The notes: generated by a model not told the origin, from the letters alone. A stretch of 64,000 nucleotides of DNA from JAHDHW01 sp963793295 (GCA_963793295.1 CAWBZX010000024.1:1-64000); one strand, 5' to 3'. Positions 28,508-37,690 are shown, numbered from the stretch's first letter. Numbers and translations are program-made.

Positions 28508-29698
28508 CTACTTCATTTTTAAGCATACCGGGGTAGGTACTTTAATTTGATCACTAAATGATAATGTACCATCTTTTTCAATTTTAAAAATGATAATATT
28601 ATCTGAATTTTGATTGGCTGCGTAAAGGAATTTGCCATCTTTTGAAATCATAAAATTTCTGGGGAAAGATCCCTGAGTGGATTCGTGTTCAATCAAAGTC
28701 AGTTTACCGGAACCCTCATCTATTTTGAAGGCAACAATGCTATCATGTCCTCGATTAGAACCATAAAGAAACTTACCATCCGGGGTAATATGAATGTCAG
28801 CGGTAAAGCTATCTCCAGTAAAGTCAGCAGGTAATGTTGATCTATCTTCAATAGGTTTCAGATTTCCAATTTCTTTGTCGAATTCAAAAGAAGTGATTGT
28901 ATTGCTCAATTCATTGATCACATAAGCGAATTTGCCGTTTGGGTGAAAAGTGAAATGTCTGGGACCAGAGCCATTTGAAATAGTGACGTAGGGCAATTCA
29001 TTTGGAAGGAGTTTTCCATTTTCATAATCAACATTATAAATCATTATTTTGTCCGTTCCGAGGTCAGGAACATAAGCAAAACGATTGTCTGGAGAAAGTA
29101 CGACCGAATGTGGATGCGATGATTCCTGGCGAGGATGGTCACCCTTCCCCTGAAGGGTGATGATCTCAGATGCCAAACCCAAAGAACCATCTTTTTCAAT
29201 TGGATAAACGACTACTTTTCCACCCACGTAATTGGCAACAAAGGCAAATCTATTTTTTTTATCGACACTTATATGACAAGGAGCGAAGCTGTGCGATGAT
29301 TGTTTGTTCAACAGACGCAACGCTTTTGTTTCCGGATCAATTGCAAAAGCGCAGATTGAGCCAGTGCTATCAACATCGGGTCCTGTTTCATTGACAGCGT
29401 ATAGAAAATTACCATCTGAAGATAAAGTCAAAAAAGAAGGATTAATAACATCTTTAGCAACACTTTGGTAAGTTAATTTTCCGGTTTCCGCATTCTGAGC
29501 ATATAAATAAATCCCCGCCGCTTTTCCGTCAACATGACCTTCTTTTTTGGTGTAAGTTCCTATAAAAAGATAATTTGAATTTGATTTGATAGAAGTATCG
29601 TTTTGTTTTGAATTACTATTTTCTGTTTGCGTACAAGTTGAGAAAGAAAAAGATATTATCAATATAATGGGAATAGAAAATATCGTTTTATTAATCAT
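28508..29698 (-). CDS. Lactonase-family lipoprotein (6-phosphogluconolactonase-like)
   Basis: 396 residues from the ATG at 29698, which begins a lipoprotein signal (MINKTIFSIPIILIISFSFSTC; Cys at about 22). An upstream in-frame start at 29842 would overlap mdh and is rejected. The body is a seven-bladed YbhE-type propeller with repeated SSDGNFLYAVNE, SPDNRFAYVPD, HPNGKFAYVINE and TPDGKFLYGSNRG blades, plus IGTYTKKEGHVDGKAAGIY at the start. In E. coli this fold hydrolyses 6-phosphogluconolactone in the cytoplasm. A lipid-anchored copy must act on another lactone or have a binding role, so the exact substrate is open. Confidence 0.88.
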   Translation of the reverse strand: MINKTIFSIPIILIISFSFSTCTQTENSNSKQNDTSIKSNSNYLFIGTYTKKEGHVDGKAAGIYLYAQNAETGKLTYQSVAKDVINPSFLTLSSDGNFLYAVNETGPDVDSTGSICAFAIDPETKALRLLNKQSSHSFAPCHISVDKKNRFAFVANYVGGKVVVYPIEKDGSLGLASEIITLQGKGDHPRQESSHPHSVVLSPDNRFAYVPDLGTDKIMIYNVDYENGKLLPNELPYVTISNGSGPRHFTFHPNGKFAYVINELSNTITSFEFDKEIGNLKPIEDRSTLPADFTGDSFTADIHITPDGKFLYGSNRGHDSIVAFKIDEGSGKLTLIEHESTQGSFPRNFMISKDGKFLYAANQNSDNIIIFKIEKDGTLSFSDQIKVPTPVCLKMK

Positions 29699-29740
29699 TG
29701 ATTTGGCTTTTGAAAAGCGAATATAATTCCTTTCAAGCAA

Positions 29741-29768
29741 AAAGCACCTCGAAAATACGAGATGCTTT
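29741..29768 (-). terminator. Terminator after mdh
   Basis: AAAGCACCTCG pairs with CGAGATGCTTT (one C-A mismatch) around an AAAATA loop. On the minus strand a run rich in T follows. It lies 52 nt past the mdh stop and before the lactonase start. Confidence 0.65.
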
Positions 29769-29819
29769 CTACAGAAATTTTTATTAGCTACAACTATTAA
29801 ATCGTTGTATAGAATAATA

Positions 29820-30755
29820 TTAAACGATTGCCATTCCTTCAAAAACTTCCATTACTTCTCTTACATGGCCTGCAGAATCGTGTAAAGATTTCATTTCCTC
29901 GTTGTTCAATTTGAGTTCCAGCAATTCGGAAATACCATTTTTTCCAAGTTTAACAGGAACACCAAGATACATATCATTCAATCCATATTGCCCAGTCAAT
30001 CTTGCGCAACAAGGAAAAATTCGGTTTTCATCCCGAATGATAGATTCTACCATTTGAGCAGCGGCAGCTCCTGGTGCATACCAGGCTGAGGTACCCATCA
30101 ATTTTACCAATTCTCCGCCACCTTTTTTAGTTCGTTCAACGATGGCGTCTAGTTTTTCTTCATCAATCATTTCCAAAACTGGAATACCGGAAACAGTTGT
30201 ATATCGAGGAAGCGGAACCATGGTATCTCCATGACCACCCATCAAAACAGCCTGAATATCTTTTGGAGAAACATTTAATTCAGAAGCTAAAAAAGCACGG
30301 TAACGTGCAGTATCAAGGATACCTGCCATTCCAAAAACCCTTTTGGAATCTAGACCTGATACTTTGTAAGCTGCATAGGTCATCACATCCAAAGGATTTG
30401 AAACTACAATGATTATTGGGTTCTTGGAATATTTCATGATTGATTCGGTGACGGAAGAAACGATCTTCGCATTTGTCGAAATCAAATCGTCCCGGCTCAT
30501 TCCGGGTTTTCGTGGAATACCGGCTGTTATCACAACGATATCAGAATTTGCTGTTTTTTCGTAATCATCTGTTCCCGTCAAGCGGGTACTGTAATAGTCA
30601 ATAGGGGCTTGTTGCCAGCTATCGAGTGCTTTTCCTCTTGCGATATCGCCAACGATATCAAGAAGTACAACTTCATTTACTAAATCTTTGTGAGCCAAAA
30701 CGTTTGCAACTGTAGCACCAACATTTCCAGCTCCGACTATGGTTACTTTACTCAT
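29820..30755 (-). CDS. mdh: Malate dehydrogenase
   Basis: 311 residues, the LDH-like type of MDH found in Bacteroidota. It interconverts malate and oxaloacetate with NAD in the TCA cycle. The Rossmann motif is GAGNVGA (8-14), with Asp33 of LLDIVGD selecting NAD. The substrate loop is RKPGMSR (82-88), where Arg82 (not Gln) points to malate over lactate. Catalytic His175 lies in GGHGD and Asp148 in LDTARYR. It is monocistronic, with a promoter box upstream and a terminator downstream. Confidence 0.97.
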   Translation of the reverse strand: MSKVTIVGAGNVGATVANVLAHKDLVNEVVLLDIVGDIARGKALDSWQQAPIDYYSTRLTGTDDYEKTANSDIVVITAGIPRKPGMSRDDLISTNAKIVSSVTESIMKYSKNPIIIVVSNPLDVMTYAAYKVSGLDSKRVFGMAGILDTARYRAFLASELNVSPKDIQAVLMGGHGDTMVPLPRYTTVSGIPVLEMIDEEKLDAIVERTKKGGGELVKLMGTSAWYAPGAAAAQMVESIIRDENRIFPCCARLTGQYGLNDMYLGVPVKLGKNGISELLELKLNNEEMKSLHDSAGHVREVMEVFEGMAIV

Positions 30756-30829
30756 AATGAAAATGGTTAGATTTTTTGATATTTTTAATATTTATTACAG
30801 GGTATTACGAAATACAATATTATTTGCTG

Positions 30830-30837
30830 CAAAAGTA
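30830..30837 (-). promoter_or_regulatory. TACTTTTG -7 box for mdh
   Basis: Minus-strand TACTTTTG fits TAnnTTTG, 75 nt before the mdh ATG. No exact TTG was seen at the -33 position. Confidence 0.45.
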
Positions 30838-31013
30838 GGAAAATGAATCGAAAATAATTTCTATTTTATAGATTAGATTGAACAGAAATGTTGTAATTGT
30901 ATAAAATTTTAAGTCTTTGAATCCTTTTTTGATTTTTTTTGTTATAGCATTAATGTTTCGACTTAATTCAATTAATTGACAAGCTTCAGACACAGTCATA
31001 CCCAAATTTTTAC

Positions 31014-31021
31014 TAGTTTTG
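31014..31021 (+). promoter_or_regulatory. TAGTTTTG -7 box for the M43 protease gene
   Basis: TAGTTTTG fits TAnnTTTG and lies 48 nt before the ATG at 31070. No TTG was found at the expected -33 spacing. Confidence 0.4.
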
Positions 31022-31069
31022 TGCAGTTTCTAAAACGAATATTTTCCTTATATAAATTTTTTTAAAAAG

Positions 31070-32620
31070 ATGAACAAATTTCTAACGGCTATTTTTACGT
31101 TTTTAATGCTATTTAGCTTTTCTTCGATTATCGCTCAGCACCAATGTGGGACAAGTGATCAAACACAGCATCAAATGCTGGAACAATTGTCCCAAAACCG
31201 CATTAATGCTGCAATTCAAGAAGGTGCAATTTCAAGAGATGTGACTGTTTATGTACCGATTAAATTTCACATTGTTTCTAAATCAGATGGAACATCAGGA
31301 ATCTCAGAGTCTCAAATTCTGGGCCTTTTATGTGAAATAAATAATAAATATGCTGATCAGGAAATGGTGTTTTATATCAACTATCCTTATAATTACATCA
31401 GCAATGATGCCCTTTTTAATGATCCTGGAAGCAACGGCGGTTTATTTCAGATCCAACAAAATTGGGCTAACAATTCATTAAATCTTTTTATCGTAAAAGA
31501 GACTGGCAATCCTGGGTCGGGTGGATACTATCAAGCGGGTTTTCCGGGTTTTCCATATGAGCATATCATAATGAAAAAAAGCCAATTTGACGGAGCTACC
31601 GCAAATCATGAAATAGGCCATTTCTTTACTTTGGCACATCCGTTTTTAGGTTGGGGACAAGGATCGGAACCCGGTTGGGATCCTGATGTACATGGCAATC
31701 CCGTTGGAATCTGGTCTCCTGATGGCCCTCCATTTATGAATGAAAAAATGGATCAATCTAATTGCCTTGATGCTGCAGATAAAATATGTGATACTCCTCC
31801 TGATTATTTATTTGCTAATTCGCCAGGTCAAACTGGTTGTGTTTGGAACGGAGGAGCAATGGACCCAATGGGAGTTGTTGTTGATCCAATGGAAAACAAT
31901 ATTATGAGTTACTTTAATGGCTGTGCCACTCAAATATTTTCACCAGATCAAAAAGATGCCATTCGAAATAGCTATAATTCAACAGCTAAAGCATATATCC
32001 GTCATAGTTATGTGCCTCCAACAGGAGATATTACAGAAGCTCCAGAACTTATAGAGCCTATTGACAATGAAGTGACTCCAGGGTTTAATATTGTGTTTTT
32101 TGACTGGGAAGCCCCTGCTGAAGGTGCTCAACGTTATTTTTTAGAAATCGATCAACAACCCACATTTGCATTTTTACCTAAGCGTTATGTCATTGGAAAT
32201 GGTTCTTCCACCGAAATAGAAGGCGTTTTTAATCCAAACGTTACTTATTACTGGAGAGTCACACCTTATAACGATGGTAATACCTGTAATATACCTACTT
32301 CTACTGTTGGGGTTTTCAAAACTGGTGAAAGCGTAAGCACAAAAAATATTGAGTTTGTAAATAACTGGTCGGTTATGCCAAATCCTGTTCGTTATAATGA
32401 AACACTGAATATTAAGGTGGAAGCTGCGGAAGCATTTGATGCAGATATTCGATTGTTTAGCTTGACAGGTCAGTTAGTGAAAAACGTAAGTAAACTTCGT
32501 TTTAACAATGGAGAAAATAGCTATAATCTGGATATTTCTGGTATCAATACCGGAATGTATATCGTAGCAATTCAAAGTGAAAAAGGAGTGATTAATAAAA
32601 AGATAGTAATTACAGATTAA
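31070..32620 (+). CDS. Secreted M43 (pappalysin-like) zinc metalloprotease, T9SS type A
   Basis: 516 residues. A signal peptide ends FSSIIAQ (about 1-22). The catalytic zinc site is HEIGHFFTLAH (180-190), a full HExxHxxxxxH metzincin motif, with a Met-turn in NIMSYFNGC (about 279-287). Residues about 325-425 look like a fibronectin-III-type domain (FDWEAPAEGAQRYFLEID, YYWRVTPYND). The last 80 residues are a type A sorting domain (MPNPVRYNETLNI, IRLFSLTGQLVKNVS, GMYIVAIQSEKGVINKKIVI). It probably degrades extracellular protein after type IX export. A 52-bp palindrome ends the transcript. Confidence 0.93.
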   Translation: MNKFLTAIFTFLMLFSFSSIIAQHQCGTSDQTQHQMLEQLSQNRINAAIQEGAISRDVTVYVPIKFHIVSKSDGTSGISESQILGLLCEINNKYADQEMVFYINYPYNYISNDALFNDPGSNGGLFQIQQNWANNSLNLFIVKETGNPGSGGYYQAGFPGFPYEHIIMKKSQFDGATANHEIGHFFTLAHPFLGWGQGSEPGWDPDVHGNPVGIWSPDGPPFMNEKMDQSNCLDAADKICDTPPDYLFANSPGQTGCVWNGGAMDPMGVVVDPMENNIMSYFNGCATQIFSPDQKDAIRNSYNSTAKAYIRHSYVPPTGDITEAPELIEPIDNEVTPGFNIVFFDWEAPAEGAQRYFLEIDQQPTFAFLPKRYVIGNGSSTEIEGVFNPNVTYYWRVTPYNDGNTCNIPTSTVGVFKTGESVSTKNIEFVNNWSVMPNPVRYNETLNIKVEAAEAFDADIRLFSLTGQLVKNVSKLRFNNGENSYNLDISGINTGMYIVAIQSEKGVINKKIVITD

Positions 32621-32640
32621 CAGAATAAATCTGAATTCAT

Positions 32641-32692
32641 TCAAACAAAAAGTGGCGGCATGAATTAATTCATGCCGCCACTTTTTGTTTGA
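32641..32692. terminator. Perfect 52-bp palindrome, bidirectional terminator
   Basis: Bases 32641-32666 are the exact reverse complement of 32667-32692. There are no mismatches and the centre is AATTAATT. It sits 20 nt after the protease stop and 2 nt before the convergent DUF4442 stop (32695). The arms start TCAAACAAAAAGTGGCGG, giving a GC core with T runs on both strands. Confidence 0.9.
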
Positions 32693-32694
32693 CC

Positions 32695-33216
32695 TTATCT
32701 TTTCTTTGTTTTAAATGACCAGGTTATTTTTACTCTTGAAGCAATCTCACCGTTTGATAGTGTACCCGTTGAATTCACTGTAACTTTTATTCCTTCACCC
32801 GTATCAATCGCCTGTTGAACTGCTTCAATTATTTTTATGCCCTCTTCACAGGTAAAAGTAATTGTTGAGCTTGCCTTTTTCAAAAATTCCGTTTCGATAT
32901 TTGTAACGAGCATGGAGATTCTGCCTCGCCCTCTTATTGCAATATTTGCCATAAGACCTGTGGATAATTCCGCTGCTCCCATTTGTGCAGCAAAATAGAT
33001 GGACTTAAAAGGATTTTGCGTCCGCCAGCTATATGGTATTAGTACTTCAGTTCTATAAGGTGAGCACGACTTAACTTTTACACCCCACCAAAAAACAGAG
33101 GGGAGCCTTTTAAAAAAATACAGTTGCATCTTCCAATAGTTATTGAGATCAGATAAGTGCTTTTTGACTGCGGAAGACTCCGGATTGAAAGTATTTGTGG
33201 TTGTTTGAGTTGACAT
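32695..33216 (-). CDS. DUF4442 hotdog-fold protein
   Basis: 173 residues. The pattern FNPESSAVKKHLSDLNNYWKMQLYFFKRLPSVFWWGVKV is represented by its parts YWKMQLYFFKRLP and FWWGVKV. It is followed by PYSWRTQNPFKSIYFAAQMGAAE (see RTQNPFKSIYFAAQ, about 66-79) and then a beta-rich C-terminal half. This is the arrangement of DUF4442, a single-domain hotdog fold related to acyl-CoA thioesterases. An acyl-thioester substrate is likely but unproven. No signal peptide. It converges on the M43 gene. Confidence 0.82.
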   Translation of the reverse strand: MSTQTTTNTFNPESSAVKKHLSDLNNYWKMQLYFFKRLPSVFWWGVKVKSCSPYRTEVLIPYSWRTQNPFKSIYFAAQMGAAELSTGLMANIAIRGRGRISMLVTNIETEFLKKASSTITFTCEEGIKIIEAVQQAIDTGEGIKVTVNSTGTLSNGEIASRVKITWSFKTKKR

Positions 33217-33327
33217 ATATTGGAATGTTTGTTATTTGTAATATCGTGTGGTAGCAGATAATATTAAAATTTAAATATAACAATAGTTTTCTTTATTGGA
33301 TCTACAGTATTTAATAAAACAATACCT

Positions 33328-33357
33328 TTTGTTTTCCGGCAAAATGCCTTACTTTTG
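33328..33357 (+). promoter_or_regulatory. sucC promoter, TTTG-N18-TACTTTTG
   Basis: A -33 TTTG (33328-33331) and a -7 TACTTTTG (33350-33357) are separated by 18 nt, matching the Bacteroidota housekeeping sigma consensus. The expected transcript start is near 33364, giving a leader of about 70 nt. Confidence 0.6.
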
Positions 33358-33432
33358 ATCGCAATTTCAAAATTGGATTTTTTTAATGTGTGATGAAGTA
33401 TTTTGCACACTTTTAACAGAAAACGTTTAAAA

Positions 33433-34638
33433 ATGAATTTACACGAATATCAGGGAAAAGAATTACTGAAAAGCTTTGGTGTGACGATTCAGGAAGGGAA
33501 AGTAGCTGAAACAGTTGAAGATGCAGTATCTGCTTTCTATGCCCTTCAAAAAGAAACGGGGACTGAATTTGCTGTTGTAAAAGCACAGATTCACGCGGGC
33601 GGCCGGGGTAAAGGTGGCGGGGTAAAACTAGCTAAAAATGTGGGGGAGATCAAAGAACACGCGGGAAATATTTTGGGTATGATGCTCAAAACGCCTCAAA
33701 CTCCCGGAGGGCTTAATGGCCCCGGCAAATTCGTTCAAAAAATTTTGATTGCCGAAGATGTTTATGCACCTGATTTCGATGCTTGTAAGGAGTATTATGT
33801 CTCCATTCTTATGGATCGTGAACGGAAATGCAACGTAATCATTTATTCGACAGAAGGGGGGATGGATATTGAAAAAGTAGCTGAAGAAACTCCTCATTTG
33901 GTTCACAAAGAATACGTTGACCCCACTTTGGGTTTGCAGTCGTTTCAATTACGCAAAATTGCTTTCAATTTAGGTTTGAGTGGAAAAGCCTTCAAGGAGA
34001 TGACTAATTTCATCAATTCTCTTTACACCGCTTTTGTAAATAGTGATGCTGGTTTGTTTGAGATCAATCCTTGTTTAAAAACCGGAGACGATAGAATTAT
34101 AGCTGTGGATTGTAAGGTCACTTTGGATGACAACGCACTTTTCCGCCATCCCGATCTTGCCGCAATGCGCGATACTGATGAAGAAGATCCAACTGAAGTG
34201 GAAGCAAAAAGTTATGATCTAAATTATGTCAAATTGGACGGAAATGTAGGATGTATGGTAAACGGTGCTGGTCTTGCCATGGCAACAATGGATATTATTA
34301 AACTTTCCGGAGGAGAACCCGCAAACTTTCTTGATGTGGGTGGAACTGCAGATGCTGACCGGGTTGAAAAGGCTTTTCAAATAATCTTGAGTGACCCAAA
34401 TGTGAAGGCCATTTTGATCAATATATTTGGAGGTATTGTCCGCTGTGACCGAGTGGCACAGGGAGTGGTTGATGCTTACAAAAATATGGGGAATATTAAT
34501 GTCCCGATCATTGTTCGTTTGCAGGGAACTAATGCAGATATTGCTAAAAAAATCATTGATGGATCCGGTTTAAAAGTCCATTCAGCGATTTTATTGCAGG
34601 AAGCTGCAGATTTGGTAACTGAGGTTCTGGGAAACTAG
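33433..34638 (+). CDS. sucC: Succinyl-CoA synthetase (ADP/GDP-forming) subunit beta
   Basis: 401 residues from the ATG at 33433 (MNLHEYQGKELLKSFGV, the canonical start). An in-frame TTG 30 bp upstream is not needed. SucC binds nucleotide through an ATP-grasp domain (VVKAQIHAGGRGKGGGVKLA, about 48-67) and CoA/phosphate at the C-terminal ligase domain (NIFGGIVRCD, about 331-340). With SucD it makes the substrate-level phosphorylation step of the TCA cycle; sucD is not in this window. A terminator follows at once. Confidence 0.97.
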   Translation: MNLHEYQGKELLKSFGVTIQEGKVAETVEDAVSAFYALQKETGTEFAVVKAQIHAGGRGKGGGVKLAKNVGEIKEHAGNILGMMLKTPQTPGGLNGPGKFVQKILIAEDVYAPDFDACKEYYVSILMDRERKCNVIIYSTEGGMDIEKVAEETPHLVHKEYVDPTLGLQSFQLRKIAFNLGLSGKAFKEMTNFINSLYTAFVNSDAGLFEINPCLKTGDDRIIAVDCKVTLDDNALFRHPDLAAMRDTDEEDPTEVEAKSYDLNYVKLDGNVGCMVNGAGLAMATMDIIKLSGGEPANFLDVGGTADADRVEKAFQIILSDPNVKAILINIFGGIVRCDRVAQGVVDAYKNMGNINVPIIVRLQGTNADIAKKIIDGSGLKVHSAILLQEAADLVTEVLGN

Positions 34639-34667
34639 CTTCAACATTTTTAAAAAATTTATAAAAG

Positions 34668-34704
34668 AGAGTTCGTGAACGATGCGTTTTGCGAACTCTT
34701 TTTG
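34668..34704 (+). terminator. Terminator after sucC
   Basis: AGAGTTCG pairs with CGAACTCT, followed by a T run (34700-34703). It starts 30 nt after the sucC stop. Confidence 0.8.
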
Positions 34705-34716
34705 TATTAAATTTCC

Positions 34717-34724
34717 TATGTTTG
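34717..34724 (+). promoter_or_regulatory. TATGTTTG -7 box for xseA
   Basis: TATGTTTG fits TAnnTTTG and ends 7 nt before the xseA ATG at 34732. If used, the mRNA would be leaderless or nearly so. No TTG at a proper -33 distance was seen. Confidence 0.35.
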
Positions 34725-34731
34725 TCAGGTA

Positions 34732-35971
34732 ATGGAAAAAAAATATACGCTTTACGAACTAAATGAATATATCCGGCGAGTGATGGCGCTCAACCTTCCG
34801 GATGCAATGTGGATCAGTTGTGAAATTGCACAAATCAGCATTTCTAAAGGACATGCTTTTATTCATTTGGTTCAAAAAGAGGAGGAAGAAGAATTTATTA
34901 TCGCTCAGTCTGATGCAGTGATCTGGGCAATGGATTTTCGTCGCTTAAAGCGTAAATTTGGAAAAGAATTTAATAGCCTTTTGCAGGAAGGAATGGAAGT
35001 GATGGTTCAGGCCAAAGTTGATTTTAATGAGCGTTATGGATTTAAATTGGTCATCCTTGATCTTGATCCGACATATACGATTGGCAAACTCGCCTTACAA
35101 CGCCAAAAGGTGATCGAAGTGCTAAAAAAAGAAGCGCTTTTAGAAAAAAATGTGTTAACTCCTTTTCCAGTCTGTGATACAACGGATTGCGGTGCTTAGC
35201 TCTGAAAGAGCTGCTGGCTATCAGGATTATTTAGATCAAATCAATCAAAATCAATTTGGTTATACTTTTAGAAACCAACTTTTTCCAACTTCGATGCAAG
35301 GGGATAAAGTAGAGTCTGAAATGATCGCACGATTCAAGCAAATTGCAGCTCAAAAAGAAGATTTCGATTGTGTGATTATTATCCGTGGAGGAGGAGCTCG
35401 CCTTGATTTAGCTGCATTTGACGGACTTCAATTGAGTAAAACAATCGCCAATTTTCCATTGCCAGTGATCACGGGAATTGGTCATGACATTGATGAGACG
35501 GTGGTTGATTTGGTGGCGCATACGTCTTTAAAAACACCAACGGCGGTTGCAGAATTTATTCTTCAGTTTAATCTCCAATTTGAGATGCAACTTTCCGATA
35601 AAGGATTAGCGATCCAACAATTGGCACAACAAAAATTGATGAATCAGGAATTCACTTTAAATCGCCTTGAAAATCAATTTAAGTTTTCAGCAAATTCCAT
35701 TCTGAAAGCACAGCATCGAATGATTGATTTTATTGAAGAAAAAATTCCTGTTTTGTTAAAAGCTAAATTAAAAACAGAACAAAACAGTATTTTGAATTTC
35801 GAAAAAATTTGCCAGTTACTTTCCCCTGAAAATGCATTAAAACGCGGTTTTAGTTTAAGTTTGTTGAATGGAAAAATGATTTCGTCTTCGAAACAAGCAA
35901 AAGAGGGCGACATATTAGAAACTGTTTTTTTTGATGGAAAATTAAAAAGCAAAGTATTATCCGATGGCTAA
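34732..35971 (+). CDS. xseA: Exodeoxyribonuclease VII large subunit, one frameshift
   Basis: Two overlapping frames make one gene. Frame one (34732 to about 35170) encodes the OB-fold nucleic-acid-binding domain (YTLYELNEYIRRVM, MWISCEIAQISISKGHAFIHL). Frame two (from about 35170 to 35971) encodes the catalytic domain (IQRIAVLSSERAAGYQDYL, VIIIRGGGARLDLAAFD, PVITGIGHDIDETVVD). Deleting one base, for example one T of the TTTT run at 35163-35166, restores about 412 residues, a normal XseA length. Exo VII digests single-stranded DNA in repair and mismatch correction. The downstream xseB is intact and overlaps by 8 bp, so a sequence error is at least as likely as real loss. Confidence 0.85.
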
Positions 35972-36164
35972 GAAAAAATCGAACCTATCCTCTTATGAAA
36001 AAGCGATGCAGGAATTGCAGGAGATTGCAAATCAATTGCAGGAAGAGACCATTGGCATTGATGATTTGTCTTTAAAAGTAAAACGTGCTGCGGAATTGAT
36101 CCAATTCTGTAAAGAAAAACTGCGAGCTACCGACTCGGATGTAAAAAATATCTTTGGAGAATAA
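35964..36164 (+). CDS. xseB: Exodeoxyribonuclease VII small subunit
   Basis: 66 residues, the typical XseB size. It is an all-helical protein that packs on XseA to form the exonuclease. The family signature is visible as YEKAMQELQEIANQLQ (12-27) and LSLKVKRAAELIQFCKEKL (about 36-54). It overlaps the end of xseA by 8 bp, so translation is probably coupled. A weak hairpin (GGAGAA/TTCTCC, 36153-36170) overlaps its stop but lacks a T tract. Confidence 0.93.
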   Translation: MAKKKSNLSSYEKAMQELQEIANQLQEETIGIDDLSLKVKRAAELIQFCKEKLRATDSDVKNIFGE

Positions 36165-36256
36165 TTGTTCTCCAAGCGGCGAAGCAATTAAATGATAAGC
36201 AGTGAAAATTTGCTTTTTATAAAACGCAACACCGGCACCGTTTATCATTAATCTTT

Positions 36257-37321
36257 TCAATCAAACCACAGCCCACCAGGTGCGATGCCAACTTTCGTTG
36301 AATCTAACACGGAGGCATTCGAATCATAAATGATTAAAGAACCATCTTGGTCAAAGGACTTTGGATCGAGGGCAAATAGATCATCTGTCTTATGATCAAT
36401 TCCCAAACCATAAAAATACCTTGATATAAATGGAGTGGTACTTATTGCATTTTCAGTAATAGGATGCTCAAAAACCATGTTGTTCATGCGGAAGTACAAT
36501 TTATCCAAACTGTTGTTGATTGTAAGATTTCCAGCGCCCTCTTTGGCCACTATTGATAAAATGATGGCATCGTTATTTAATTTCACCAGATTCCCATCTC
36601 TGTTATTATCCGGATTGTTCCAGTCATTATGGCCTCTTGTTAATACCCACATTTCAGTGTTTTTATCTAAAACAATAGATATTGGTCCCTGTCCAACTTC
36701 AATCGTTTTTGAAATGGTCTCAGCAGCAATATCAATTTTTGAAATGACAGAATCTGTCGTAAAACCTCCGGAATTAGCAACATAAACAGCATCGTCGACT
36801 TTAACCATCTGCTCAGGACCAGGTCGTGTATCAATAGTATTTGAAATGGTATTAGTTTTTAAATCAATCACCTTGATACTACCTGTCGCCCCATCAGCTC
36901 CCCATTGGCTCACAAATGCTGTTTCATCATCAACGGGTAGAAAATATCTCGGTTGTTTAAGGCCATTGATTTCACCAACTTTTTTAAAATCCGATGCGTT
37001 TGCTATGACAATTTTTTCAGCGTTATTGACAACGATATAAGCCAAATCGTTGTGAACAGTGATCGATTGAACAATATTCCCCAACTCTTCACCGTCATTT
37101 GCTTCCTGAAAAATAGTATTACTTATAAGTCCTGTATTTCGGGAATAGAAACTAATTGTACCGGTTCCGCTTCCGTATATGCCTTGGTTGGCAATAAAAA
37201 CACCGTTTTCATAGCTTGGTGTTTCGATTGGGACTACTTCACTAGGGCCATCTGTACAAGACGAAAAACTGATTATAGTGATGGCAATTAATAACAAAAA
37301 TGATTTCTTCTTCAAAAACAT
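36257..37321 (-). CDS. BtuG-like cobalamin-binding surface lipoprotein (DUF5074/YncE propeller)
   Basis: 354 residues from the ATG at 37321, which starts a lipoprotein signal (MFLKKKSFLLLIAITIISFSSC; Cys at about 22). A longer in-frame reading from 37438 would run back towards the riboswitch and is rejected. The body is a seven-bladed propeller with blades such as FIANQGIYGSGTGTISFYSR, VHNDLAYIVVNNAEKIVIAN, VDDAVYVANSGG and LDKNTEMWVLTRG. DUF5074 propellers include BtuG of Bacteroides, a surface lipoprotein that captures vitamin B12 and hands it to BtuB. The cobalamin riboswitch just upstream strongly supports that role. No btuB is adjacent in the window. Confidence 0.85.
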   Translation of the reverse strand: MFLKKKSFLLLIAITIISFSSCTDGPSEVVPIETPSYENGVFIANQGIYGSGTGTISFYSRNTGLISNTIFQEANDGEELGNIVQSITVHNDLAYIVVNNAEKIVIANASDFKKVGEINGLKQPRYFLPVDDETAFVSQWGADGATGSIKVIDLKTNTISNTIDTRPGPEQMVKVDDAVYVANSGGFTTDSVISKIDIAAETISKTIEVGQGPISIVLDKNTEMWVLTRGHNDWNNPDNNRDGNLVKLNNDAIILSIVAKEGAGNLTINNSLDKLYFRMNNMVFEHPITENAISTTPFISRYFYGLGIDHKTDDLFALDPKSFDQDGSLIIYDSNASVLDSTKVGIAPGGLWFD

Positions 37322-37497
37322 AAATGACAATTTTAAAATTAGAAAATGAATTAAAAAATTGAACGCTGTGATTTTGGAAAGAAGGAAAGGAGTGGGAAAA
37401 ATGATTGATTCGTTCGAATTTGAACGACCACAACTCAATAGAAAACCATTGATTTCCGACCCGAAGCCTTTTCGCCGAAAGCTGAGAGATCAAAGAC

Positions 37498-37690
37498 TCA
37501 GGCAGGTCTTCTGACTTATCCCTTCCTTTGATGTCCTTCCCATCTTTTGAAAGATAGTGGAACACTTGATCATTGGAATTTACAGGAATTACAGCAGCGG
37601 GAACTGTTCAGGAATTAAATCTTTGGAATGTTTTGACCAGAAGTTTTCCAAAGATCTTCACCTGATTCCCTTTTAAGTTTTAAAAAAAGT
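37498..37690 (-). promoter_or_regulatory. Cobalamin (B12) riboswitch
   Basis: On the minus strand the leader has the ordered conserved blocks of a cobalamin aptamer: GGGAATCAGGTGAA (about 37685-37672), the core ACAGTTCCCGCTGCTGTAA (about 37606-37588) and the terminal B12-box region AAGTCAGAAGACCTGCC (about 37517-37501). The BtuG-like start codon is about 175 nt downstream. In this class B12 binding normally shuts off uptake genes. The expression platform was not resolved by eye. Confidence 0.9.

Larger units (their letters stand above)
30756..31069. other. Divergent promoter region, mdh / M43 protease
   Basis: 314 bp of AT-rich DNA between divergent genes. It holds the mdh -7 box (30830-30837) and a candidate for the protease gene (31014-31021). 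A possible 61-codon minus ORF (30820-31005) overlaps the mdh promoter and resembles nothing, so it is not called. Confidence 0.6.

Noticed and set aside
29699..29842. Upstream in-frame extension of the lactonase gene
   Set aside because: It would overlap mdh and precede an intact lipoprotein signal; the ATG at 29698 explains the protein fully.
30820..31005. 61-codon minus ORF upstream of mdh
   Set aside because: It overlaps the mdh promoter box and has no family resemblance.
37242..37565. 107-codon minus ORF in the riboswitch leader
   Set aside because: It overlaps the B12-box and the lipoprotein start in another frame; the RNA structure explains the sequence.
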